Source: Stachybotrys elegans (Eukaryota; Ascomycota; Sordariomycetes; Hypocreales; Stachybotryaceae). Taken from it: a stretch of DNA of 64,000 nucleotides. The notes below the pieces were generated by a model that ran no database searches, was not told the origin of the DNA, and saw nothing but the letters and a program-made list of their open reading frames with translations. This document shows, one piece after another, positions 35,539 through 46,500 of the stretch (its first letter is position 1; each line of letters starts with the position of its first letter). Location: NCBI GenBank assembly GCA_020746835.1, contig JAGPNK010000010.1, positions 868,001-932,000 of the forward strand, written 5' to 3'. The translations under genes were made by a program, and so were the position numbers.

Positions 35539-37811
35539 GCTGCTGCCTATTTGTTATTGCGCACGCTTGAGAGCCAGAGGCGGTGCAACGCGGCCACCTC
35601 ATCCCGCCATACATGACACGTCCTCTCGCTATGGACCATTTTCCGTATATCTGTTGATAGTTGCACTTCCGTCTAAATCGCCGAGACGGCCCCCTCAAGG
35701 CCGGCATTACCCGAATCTCTGACAAATATAGCCAAGAAGCTGCACAGATAACGTCATGTACGGATGATGTGTACACGCAGCTCGTCCCTGATTCATGTAG
35801 TAGTCGGCGACATGGCCACCGCATAGCACGTCCATCTACCTACATGATAGACAATAACATCACACGTTTGGGGGCCGTATACGCTTTAGGTGGCCCTTCC
35901 TTGTTTACTCTTTACTCTATGGTGCCTGGGGCTCTTACGCCTTCGTTCATGCAAGTTGACGGCCAAGCAACGGATCGGGCTTGTCGCACAGCACTGTGAC
36001 AGCACGTAGAGAGCAAGATAACATAGAGGCGGGAAAAGGAAGAGGAAAACCACCAAAGCTTAGACCCCTCATGTCCCTCATCGGAGCAATTTTGGCGGGG
36101 TTCAGAACCTCGGACAGCATGCTGCCTCATGCATTGCCAGACAGCAGCACACGCTCCTGCATCTTGCATTGGAACAGCTACACCAAAGCGGGCTTTTACC
36201 AACATGGGCTCAAGGATGGTGTGCTGCACAGCAGCCACCTGCAGATAGAAACACCACATCTCGTCTATGTGCCGCGCTGTGACTGTACCACACCCACACT
36301 GCAAGAGGCTGCGAGGGCTGCCAACGCCTGGCACTGTGTATCTGACTTGCGCTAGGGCCGGCAGATATCGGGACCCTTTGAAGCACTTCGACTTACCTGT
36401 ATGGCCGCGAATCTCGTCTACTTGAAACCAGTCTGGGAGCTGAGATCAGGCTCGCCATGCTATCAAGAGTTGCGGGGCTCGGCGTGCATCAAGTGCCGAC
36501 TACCAACCTACCGCTCGGGATTTTACAGCCAGGCAACCCTTTGGCTCCGGTTCCACCACCTAGACTTGGAGGATGTTTGTCAAGACAACGAGCAACGGCC
36601 GGCTGGTTCCTCTGACGAGCACAAACAACAGACCACGATAAAAGGTTGGCGCAGGCACACACCCCTTTACATGAGACGCCAGTGCCAGCTTCGGAGACCA
36701 TTCTTCTCTGAGCGCAGCCCCTAGAAAACTGTGGCGTCCTTTCATAGGCCCCAAGGATCATGCACCTGCAGCTCTGAATGTGGCACAGAGAAGCGCTAAA
36801 TTATTATCAGGTATTGCCCAAGCGCCAGGCAGCCTCGTGTGGGTTTGCAGATCATTGTGATCGATGCGATTCTCCACTGGCCACTCGTCTCTCGGGGTGG
36901 CTGATGCTGGCTAGGAAAATCATCCTGGGGAAGGACGAGTGATCTCTCCCGCTCCTACAAACCTGGTCCATATCTCTGCTGCGATATACCCTGTTCGTAG
37001 ATTTATTGATGTTCATGGTGGGTGGGCGAGTAGCGCTGAGTATGGCTTTCGCTTTCTTGACTGGATGGACGCACGGAAAGAATGAGGGGTTGAGGCTCAG
37101 TCCCGACCCCGCCAGGCCACCACCACATCTTTACCGCCATTTCAAGTGACGCCATTCATATGGCGCGCGTGTTCCTGAGCTGTCACACCCCGATATGCCA
37201 TGGTGGGAGGAACAGGGGACCACCAATAGGGGCGATATCAAGAGCTGAATGAATCCTTGCGAAGGACAGGGCTCCCCATTGCCTATCTGAAGCGCATTTG
37301 CTCTTCAGTATCGGTCGCGGCCCGAAGATGAATTCTGCAGCACACCTAACGGCCCGAAGTGGTGATTTCTTCGGCCAAAAGACACAACTAGGCATTCGTG
37401 TGCCAGACTTCCTCCACTACTGACCAGGGGCCTGGTTTCCCCAGCTGATAAACGGATGTGTTGTGCACCCTTGGTAACAGGAGGAGCCTTTGGTAGTACC
37501 GAAAAGACGACAGCAGGCAAATGATGACGATGCTGTGTGGTTATTACCGCTACTCGCGGTGCGTGATATGTCAGATCTACACCGCTTCAAGCCACCGAGA
37601 GCCATTCAGCCAGACAGATACAGACACTGCCGCTGTGAGGCGGTTGTGGGACCGGGGTTTGAGGCGGCCGGCAATTCCAGCTTGGCCTCTTGCCCGAGGA
37701 GGTGCTGCGAGGAGTCGCCGTCAGGGCGCACAACCAGCCAGGCATTGTTGATGATACCGCTTCTGTATCTGAAGCGAGCGTACAAAGCCAGTCATCTCAA
37801 CCGCCTTGATA

Positions 37812-37884
37812 AGGGAGGGGAGGGGGGAGGGGGAGGAGGAGGAGGAGGAGGAGGAGGAGGAGGAGGAGGAGGAGGAGGAAGGAG
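37812..37884. repeat. (GGA)n microsatellite
   Basis: A nearly pure GGA run of about 17 units from roughly 37831, preceded by a G-rich imperfect stretch. The many G-runs mean G-quadruplex structure is possible. Confidence 0.9.
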
Positions 37885-38552
37885 AACAGATTGGCTGTCA
37901 GATGATCCAGGGCTGGGAGATGCAGCTACCCGTTCTTACATGGGGAAACAGGGCAGACGCCATCTGTAGTCGAGCGTGTCGAGTCTGACGTGAACCGCAA
38001 GCCTCGCTTCGAGGTTGATCGAAGAAGAGTTGTCCTGGGTGTGGCACGCTGGGTGCAGCATCGGGCATGCGAAATACGGCATGCTGCATGCAAGACGATC
38101 ATACATGGACAGCTTGCTTTCGGTCCACCTTCCCCCACGCTGGCGTGCCAAAAAGAAAAGGCGACGACCAAGGCCTGAAAGGCGACCGAGCGAAAACCAC
38201 CCCCTCCAGATGTATACCCATATTGCCGGGGACGGCCAGGGGCTTCTGAGTCTTGTAACTTATGTCTGTTCGAGGCACGCCCTAGGAGTGTACATACAAT
38301 GCCACAAGCGTTTGTATTGCAGGAATCGTGAGAATGGCCGTGGGACCCCCTCGCCCTTTCCATTGGCCCCGTTGCCTCCAGGGATACCAAGCAAAATGTC
38401 ATGGCGGTGCTGAGCTATTCTGTCGTGGTACAACCGCAACGGAGAGACGGTGAGACTCTTCTTCCTTCAGCTCTTTCCGATGGGGGGGATCGCCTTATCG
38501 TTGCGCTGTCGCTGGCTCTTAGTTGGCCAGTCATCGAAGGTTGAGGCTGGGC

Positions 38553-38559
38553 TATAAAT
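38553..38559 (+). promoter_or_regulatory. TATA box of candidate small gene
   Basis: TATAAAT, about 157 bp before the ATG at 38716, followed by a C/T-rich leader (CTCTCTCTG). Confidence 0.5.
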
Positions 38560-38715
38560 CCCCAGGATGTCTCTCTCTGTTTGCCGATTGTGATCCATAA
38601 GCAGGAACCAACACCTCTCAGTGCCCCTCCTCTACGAGGCTCCTTGGGGTTGTTATCATCTTGATCCAACCTGTCGTGCTAACTTCCCCATTACATTGGA
38701 CAACTGATAGCCAAT

Positions 38716-39033
38716 ATGTCTCACGGCCAAAGCCTCCAGGCAGGTATGTCCGGCATAGGAGTGAATGATTCAACGAGTGTGGGTGCTGACTCTTGATGCT
38801 TTCTCGTAACAGCACTAGAAGCCGCTGAAAATAGTCGGGGAGCGCAAGGGATGACACCGCTGGAGCGGTATGAGCAAGAAGGGCTCCGAGAGGGACCTTT
38901 TGTACACCTTCTCTGCCTGTCTCCCCAGCTGACGACAACGGCACCAACACAATCAGCGGTGGTCGAAGGCTCTGCAGGGCGTGATGCAGAGTCAATGGTC
39001 CCGAACCAAGGGTCCGCTGATGGGGGACGTTGA
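38716..39033 (+). CDS. candidate small protein, unrecognised
   Basis: Proposed from 38716-38743 joined to 38813-39033 (82 aa). The evidence is a strong TATA box upstream, a GTATGT donor, a pyrimidine-rich CGTAACAG acceptor and an in-phase join. The predicted protein starts MSHGQSLQAALEAAENSRGA, then MTPLERYEQEGLREG, so its first half would be helical and charged. The second half is Thr/Ser/Gly-rich with no motif. It has no signal peptide or membrane helix. It resembles small stress- or conidiation-induced fungal proteins in size and promoter layout only; no family is recognised. Without transcripts this is a candidate, not a certain gene. Confidence 0.4.
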
Positions 39034-41904
39034 ATTGTCATGGTAGGGTGGCTGCCTCTTCACGGAGTTCAAGATATGGCGGATGTGTTATTTCTCTTAG
39101 ATGATTGACAGGCGACATGGCCAAGGGAGGCTTGCTTGAAGTTCTGATGAGACATGGATGTATCTTGCTGGTGAGATATGAACATGTGCCTAGGCGCTGG
39201 AGGAAATCCGCATCAGCAATTGAAAGCCTAGGATGCTGTTAGGGCACGAACAATTCCCGTCATGTGCTATGTGGGCAGGTACCTACCCAGTAATGATCCA
39301 ATCGCAGGTGATTCGAACAGGAAAGGCAGCGCACGACGTCTTCAATTGAGCGAATACGTTGATGTTCAGATGATGGATCCTATGACTCGAGAATAAAGCC
39401 TGTCTCCTCTCTCCTGTGCCGTCAAACCTTCCATAGCCTGACTAAGCGAATTTTCCTAGGCATGGTGGAAGCGCCCGGGGCTCGGTAGTACCCGATTGAC
39501 GTTTCAGGATGGCGGCGAGGAGTGGTGGATGATTGGCGCTGAGAAGCTCGAGCAGCGATCAGCACGGCCGGGCTCTCCGTGGCCCTATGTACATTCGTTC
39601 GGTCCGGTTCCAGTGGTGGGCGGCGTCGAATCGAAAACAGAAACAAGCTAAATGGGCCGCTACGGCGTCGATCGACAGTTCCATGGCAGCTTTAAACATT
39701 CGCGGAAGCACCACGCAAGGCCGCCCCGCAAATGAACCCTGAGATATCCTCGGAGCATGTATCAGGTTCTTGTTTTCCGCCTGTGCCGTTTCTTAATTTG
39801 TGCGGCTTCTTGGGCTTCTTGGGCTCCTCGTCCTTGGGCTCCTTGGGGAGGTTAGCAGTGCTGCTTACGCAGGCACATACCTAAGGTTGTAGTGGAGCAC
39901 GGCACGATCAAAGGCGCTGTAGCAATAGAACACGATTGCCCAACTGTACCGTCCGTACTCCGTACGTAGGAATGACCGTATGCCCAATACTGGAGCGAGG
40001 GCTTGGCTGGAGTGCCGCGAGCCGAGAACCGCGCGACGGGAGAGCTGCCCCAGCTGACGGTGCCGTCCAGGGTTCCCGTTTGTTTTGGGTAGAGGCTAAG
40101 ATGGAGAAGAGGGAAAAAAGCGAGGCCCCATTATTGGAATGCTGTCGACTGGGAAATTGCGACGGGGTCCTGCTCTGGGGTTCGCGACCGAGACCCCCGT
40201 GCTAAGTATGGAAATAAAATAATGCCCTCGCTCATGCATGCAGCAAGGCAAGAAAGAAGAATATGGACTCCTCCAGGGTCCTTGGAGGATCATCGCATCG
40301 GGCGGGATGGATGCTTGCCTGTCAGTTCTGTCGCGTGCGGCCAAGCTTCCGTCTGGTTTCGACGCGCCACAGGCCTCACGGCACAGAAGACGAAGGAAAT
40401 AGAAAACAACGTTTCAAAAAGAAGTCCCAACGTGCGTGCGTCCCAGGATCCCAGGTGGGTAAAGTACAATGTAGAATGGTCTGATGGGCCCTCGCCGAAC
40501 CCGATTCACCTCTGGCTCTGAACCACACCCCCTTTCCCTCCCATCTACACCGGATTCTACGCATTATTACTACGCTACTATTGCGAAGAGAAGCGATCAG
40601 GAACACGAACCACACCCCTGGGCTCCCAACAAAGAGAGGTGGCAGCTTCCAATCGAGTATGGAGGGAGGGAGTCTAATCCTGACTTCTCGTGTTGTCGTC
40701 GTCGCTTCGCCTCTTATCTCTACGAATCCGAGGTATACGACAAGGAGAGACATTTTGACTTATTGCGTCTCGTTGACGCGGCCACGAGCCAAGCAAATAA
40801 TAATAATATGACAGGCGAGGGGAATTTGCCGGCGACATACTCCCCGTTATTACGCAGCATGGAATCGAGAACGAGGAATGCCAAGAGAAAGGACAACAGG
40901 AAAAAAAGAAAATGACTGGCGTCGACCCCAAAACGTCGGGTACCTCTGCCAGCCCGTAGGCTGTGCACAAGTCAATGCGGTCAGTGGCTCACAGCGTCCC
41001 CCCTGCACGCACAGGGTTTGGGCGTGAGCACGAGGCCTCGAAGCCAGGTGCATTCGCTTAGCACAAAGTTGCTCCCTAACACTTTCCCCGCAATACTCCA
41101 CGCTGAAAATGCTAGCCAAGTACCCCCTCTCGCTCACCTCGCCAAGCCTCCCATCGTGAGCGCTTCCATGAATGATGAATGGACCGACATCCATGGATTT
41201 CAAAACCTGGCCTTTTGCTCCCACACCCATCGTTTTCTTCCCGTATTACTCACCACGCACGCCCCCAGTGCCTATATCCACCTCTTCCCCCTCCCTCCCC
41301 ATCTTTTCCGCTGCCCATCCGATGCTTTCGTTCCCGCCCCAGATGCACCAAGTCGGTACCTGCCTCACCTGACGTACTTCTCACACGCTCGCCCGTCCAT
41401 TTTCTTCCCTTTTCCCACACCACCCGCTTCTGTCCAACCAACTACCACCACACCTACCACGAGTACACTGCACGCAAACCTCCATCTTTCGCTTGGGTTT
41501 GCTGCTTCCTGTCCTCCCTCCTCCACACCTCTCCTTCTCTCCATCTCTCTATCTGTCTCCCCGACTCGCCATCGCCCTTTTCCGCGTCCCCCTTCTCACC
41601 ACGATCTCGTCGAGTCCTCCGCCTCAGCCGCCCAGGCGTTGTCCCTCGTTCCCGATTCGACGTCCTCGCTGTCTATTGCGTCAGCCCAGCGTCCGCGCTA
41701 AGGGAAAGGCATCAGCCTCTCAGCCGATTCTCTTACGGATATCCTCTTTGCTCTCGCTCCCTCGACGCAGGAGAGAATTGCCGATAACCTTCCTCGAGCC
41801 ACTCCTTCCGCTTCCCTACATCGCCTCGCCCTTCATAGCGGGAAATCGCTCGCCGTACACGATTCTTTCAACCTCCAACATTCACTGACCAACCATCGCT
41901 CACA
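39034..41904. other. intergenic; long CT-rich leader of the CFEM-like gene
   Basis: The left part holds only short, low-quality frames and a KEPKDEEPKKPKKPHK-like charged stretch on the minus strand near 39800-39845. The ~800 bp before 41905 are C/T-rich and look like promoter and 5' UTR. The open frames within them are compositional. Confidence 0.5.
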
Positions 41905-42774
41905 ATGGGTATGTCTCCCGCGTTGACCCCTTCAACCCGGTACCTCGGAGCATTTCTAACTTGCACATCCCAGCCAACGTCCAAGGCCCCATCACCACCA
42001 TCCCTCCCTTCACCAACACCGAGATTCTCCCCTCGTGTGCCACCCTCTGTGGTCCTCTCTACGATGCCAACGGCGCCTGCGTACCTCCCGGAGGCCCCCC
42101 GGGCGACGATGCTGCCTACACCGCATGCTTCTGCTCCCACCAAGCCGTCAACCGCCTCTCTACTGTCGCCGATGATGTCTGCAACGGTGTCTGCCCCGAG
42201 GCTGGCATGACCTCCATCGCTAACTGGTTCCGCGATATCTGCAGCGTCGGCAACAACGACAATGGAAATGGTAACAACGGAGGAAACAACAATGGCAACC
42301 AGGCAAGCACGTCCACAAGGGGCGGCTCATCATCTGGCAGCAACGGCTCCGTCAACAATGGCGGCGGCGGCGACTGGTGAGTTCATTTCATCCTCGCCCT
42401 AGCTTCGGTCAATCCGAGCTCGGGTGGTAGACATCACCACTAACATCTGGCCCAGGCTATCAAACCACTGGCAGTGGGTCATCATGCTCGTTATCCTCGT
42501 CGTAGGCATCACTGGCATCTGGGTCGGTGCATGCATATGGCGCCGCCGCTACCTCCGCAAGAGAGATCGCCAAGCCACCCTCACTCAGAAGCAGTCCGGC
42601 TCCGCCAACCACCCTTCCTGGGGTCCCGATGCTGCCGCCGCTGCCACCGCTGGCACCGGCAACTCTGCCGGCCCTGGTATCTTCATGCCCGGGACCGCTG
42701 CCGCTGATGGTAACTACGAAGAGAAGACCACACAGTCACGGGTGAAGAAATGGCTCGTCAGCGAGCGAACATAA
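41905..42774 (+). CDS. single-pass membrane protein with divergent CFEM-like eight-cysteine domain
   Basis: Three exons: 41905-41908 (ATG plus one base), 41974-42376 and 42456-42774 (241 aa). After MANVQGPITTIPPF, the ectodomain contains PSCATLC and eight cysteines spaced C-x3-C-x9-C-x15-C-x-C-x15-C-x3-C-x15-C. This follows the CFEM order (PxC[AG]xxC ... CxC ... CxxxC ... C), with two longer loops. A Gly/Asn/Ser-rich linker (residues ~97-135) precedes a hydrophobic segment (about 143-165, VIMLVILVVGITGIWVGAC) and a basic RRRYLRKRDR, implying N-out, C-in topology. No cleavable signal peptide is visible, so the helix must act as a reverse signal anchor. It could be a wall-associated or adhesive sensor. 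CFEM membership is a pattern match that needs checking. Confidence 0.78.
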
Positions 42775-43525
42775 ATCATACTCGATAAATCCCGACAGCA
42801 TTTCGATTTCTTCTTCGCCTCATGTTTCGACGCATCTCTCTTTTTGTCTACGATCCTCCCACTCCATTACCACCCGACACGACCTTGCAAAACATGCTCC
42901 TCACTGCCCGCTTCTCCGACACTCTGCGGAGCTCATCACCATCGCTGGGACTCACCACCCGCCATCTCTATCTGCTATAGCGACCCTTCTTTCATATTTC
43001 GCTGTTTCACCTATCCCTGTACGTCATATTTTTAACGACCACACAAAAGGATTTCGAGACCGACTCGCATGCGACACTGTCTCTTCCTCGTCTGCACTGG
43101 CAAAATGTCCACTGTAGAATGGGATTCACTGCATTGTATTTCTGGCGTTTCGGGGGAAAGGCTTATCACCAAGCACTTGGACAAACTGGGTCTTTTTAGC
43201 ACGGCCTCTCAAATATCTTTTTTAACTGTCAAAAAATACTACTTCGTCTTCATGAGCTTTCCTAGGATGCAATGCAGCACATGTGTGCGAATAGTGAAAG
43301 AAACAAGTGGGCTTTTCTAACATATCCCTCTCTTTTGATACCCTCCCAATGTAAAATATGCAATCAAGAACAAAATCGCATCGTCGCCCATGTTTGCTAT
43401 TCTTGGGCAACTTCCTTGATTCCGTGAGAACAGAGACAGTGTGCCAGTGTCAGTTCTCGGGTTCTGCAGGAACACGAGCGTGGCACGAGGAGCCATTGCA
43501 AGTGTGTGTGGGTCAACGCGTTTCC
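42775..43525. other. intergenic, convergent 3' flanks
   Basis: Between the CFEM-like gene (plus) and the debranching enzyme (minus). No gene is recognised; probably the two 3' UTRs. Confidence 0.5.
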
Positions 43526-46500
43526 TTAGCTGAGCTGCTGTTCCTCCTGCGCATCCATGTACAGGTCAATGAGACAGCTAGCCGACCAGGCCTGTGTTTG
43601 GCACTGTTGAGAAACATTTGGTTAGCACCGTCTCAGTTATTCAAGCAGACACAAAACCTACTGAATCAGGGCAGTACTCGTTGTTCTTCTGCGTCAGCTC
43701 TGCCAATCCCGCCCACGGGCTCTGCTTGATCATCTCCTTGCATCCAGCGAGTCGTCTCGTCACTTGCTGGAAGGCCTCGGTTCTTTCTGCCCCCGTCTTC
43801 TTCCTCATCAAGTCGAACTTGAGAAGCGCCCTGAGGAAAAAGCCAGTGGGCCACAGCCATTCTGGACCCTGGTGATAATTGCGCCCCTTGCTCGTAGCAA
43901 AGTCGTCACTGTCCTCGCTGTTACGGTAGTAGGGCCTGTAGTTCAGGTCGGCTGGGTCAAGCGTCGCCATTCCTGTTGGACCACGGAGAACAGAGTCGGC
44001 AAGACACAGAGTCTTGATGGCGTGATCGGCATCAAATAGCGACGGAGCAACCGTCATTGCAATGGCAAAGTTGGGGCGGAACTGGTAATCTTCATACTCC
44101 TTGCCCGACTTGTACAGGTCCTTGTAGATGCCACGGCGGTTGACCACAGCTGGGTTGACGTCGTACTTGGAGTCATCATCTGGCGACAATGGAACGTAGT
44201 AGCACCTCTCGAAGTTCGTTTGGATGCGATCAGCCCAGTCGTGCAGGGATACGGCAGATCCGGAGGCCGTTTTCACCTCACCATAAGCATACTGCCCTTC
44301 CTCCTTGAGCTTGGAAAGCCAGCGGAGGGTGCTGTACAGCAGCCCGGTAATCTCAATTGCGGCACCGTCTCGCGGGGTTCCGGGAACACCCTTGGAACCG
44401 GCCCTTTCACTCTCGCCCATCTTGTCCATCCAGGTGCCGCAGTTGTTCTGGTTGCCACCAAAGATGATTCCTGTCTCCCAATCCACATGGATTTCTTGGT
44501 TGAAGCCCTCGTCCTTCATCTGAGAGTCGATTTGGGGACCAGCATTCGCCTCCCTATACTTCATCCCCGAAGCATGGCGTTGAAGTGCCTCTTGAATGAT
44601 GTCCTCGATTGTGCTCTCGGTCGAGTACGTTCGCTCATCCTCAACCGGGAACCAAGTATCGTCATAAGGCAGGAAACGGCGGCGAACCTTGGTTTTCAGC
44701 AGTTCAAGCCCGTCAGGGGCCAGTCGCGTGTAGTCTTGCACGGTCTGCAGGAAGAACCAGATGGAGTCCCTAGAGTTGTACCGAGGCGCGGAACCGCTGC
44801 TTAGGAGGTTGGGTATCATTCCATGCTTCAGGACACTTGCAAAGGCAAGAATATGCTCCTTGGCGTGATCAAATCGTCCTGTACCCAAATACAAACCACG
44901 TACCGAGATGAAGACGTCGCGTCCCCAGCATCGAGCCCACTCTACGCTGAAGTGCTCCAGTCCCGCAGAGATTGACGGTACGAGCTTGTCAGGCCACAGA
45001 GATGCAGACTTGACATATCCGGTGAGTTGGACGCTCACCAGTGCTAGGCTCTGAAGGAACCATTGTCCTTCCTTAACATTATCATTCATGAGTTCCAGGG
45101 CCCTCTCCCGGCTCGCCAAGTAAGCAGTTCGAAGGACAAGACCAAAGTAGCGTGGAAGCAAGAAGTTTGGAATGCTGCGAATGGCATCGAAACGCTCCTT
45201 TAGCCAGAGCGCAGGCTTCGCCAGGCGTTCGTGACCCTTCTTGCCGCTGATACGTTCAAGACGGCCGACAATGTAGTCCAATGCCCACTGTCCGTCGCGG
45301 AGATTCTGGCATAGGGGGTGCGCCAGGTTGTTCTCCTGGATAATATGTTGAAGAGGGCTCCACCAGCCCTGGAGACCAGCATAGACAAGCTTGCCATGGC
45401 CAGGAATGTCGTATACTCCGTCCTGCCCGTCGCTGAGATCTCTCTCCTCGGCCTCGCAGCGATACAGTACGAAGTTCAGGTCCACCAGGTCAAGCTCTGC
45501 CCAAGCAGCTCTCGCTCCTGAGGTGACGTAGCTGTCCAGACCGGCGGAGTGCTCCGCAGCGGGAATCCAAGTCTCAAAGAGGGCGATGCTACCGGGAGGG
45601 AACTTATCACGCACGGTAATTGTGGTGTCGTCGCCATTGACCTCCATCCTGATACCAGGAAGATCCACCACTCGGCTGGGAAGACCGCGCAGGTACTTTT
45701 TATCTTCGAGGACTGCCTTCGTAGCCTCTTCACTAGCGTCAACCTCCAGCATCCAGCTTCCCAAATGGCGGGCCTTGGTGCCCTTCAGATGTACCGGGCT
45801 GAATGCTCCGTTGCCGTTGCCGTATCCGGGGAACGCGGTGTGCGCAATGAGGAAGTATCCTTTGCGGGACTTGGGATGAACGCGGTGTACGGTGATGTAC
45901 TGATCCTCATGGTGGATGTGAGTCTCGTCATAACCATCTTTACCCATCAGTGTATGGATCTGGTTCAACAGCTTCTTGACGCCACCGATCCCGTTCTTCC
46001 CACCGCCAACCTGGATCGGCTTGGGGCCTGAAGATTCGGACGTATACAGTCGTGTCTCATTGACCAAGTCAACCAGACGAGGATAGATCTCATCGTACCC
46101 CATGACACTTCCGGTCGCGCTAGAGCACATGTTGACAAGAGCAGCATTGGGCAGGGTGTCGCGGGCATCACGCTTTTGCGCAGGCGTCTCGTTGTCATGA
46201 GTGCAGTCCATGAATAGAGCCTGGACAGGGGATGGCTTGATTGTCCGTATAATCTCGCGAGAGAGCTCGCCATTGGCTCCAGGAACATCGCTGCCGTTGG
46301 TCGACAGGAAGGACTGGGGGCGGGAATCGGACCTCGATACTTCGTCAACCTCAAAGCTTCCAATAGGCCTTCCGCCATGACGATGGACAAGTCTACTCAG
46401 TTCGCCTGTGCTCCATGCCTGCATGGCCTCGCGGATGAGAGAGCTCAGGCCCAATCGCTTGACGAAAACGTAATCCATCTCTTCGGATCCCGTGAACAGC

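Larger units (their letters stand above)
35539..38715. other. gene-poor spacer
   Basis: About 3.2 kb with only short, featureless open frames on both strands. It holds a purine-rich microsatellite at 37812-37884 and, near the right end, the apparent promoter of the small gene that follows. I see no other gene. Confidence 0.45.

Noticed and set aside
40484..40915. 143-codon frame near 40.5 kb
   Set aside because: No domain and mixed composition, with no splice or promoter support.
41018..41701. 227-codon frame in the CT-rich leader
   Set aside because: Pro/Ser/Thr-rich translation of a C/T-rich promoter tract; the gene after it starts at 41905.
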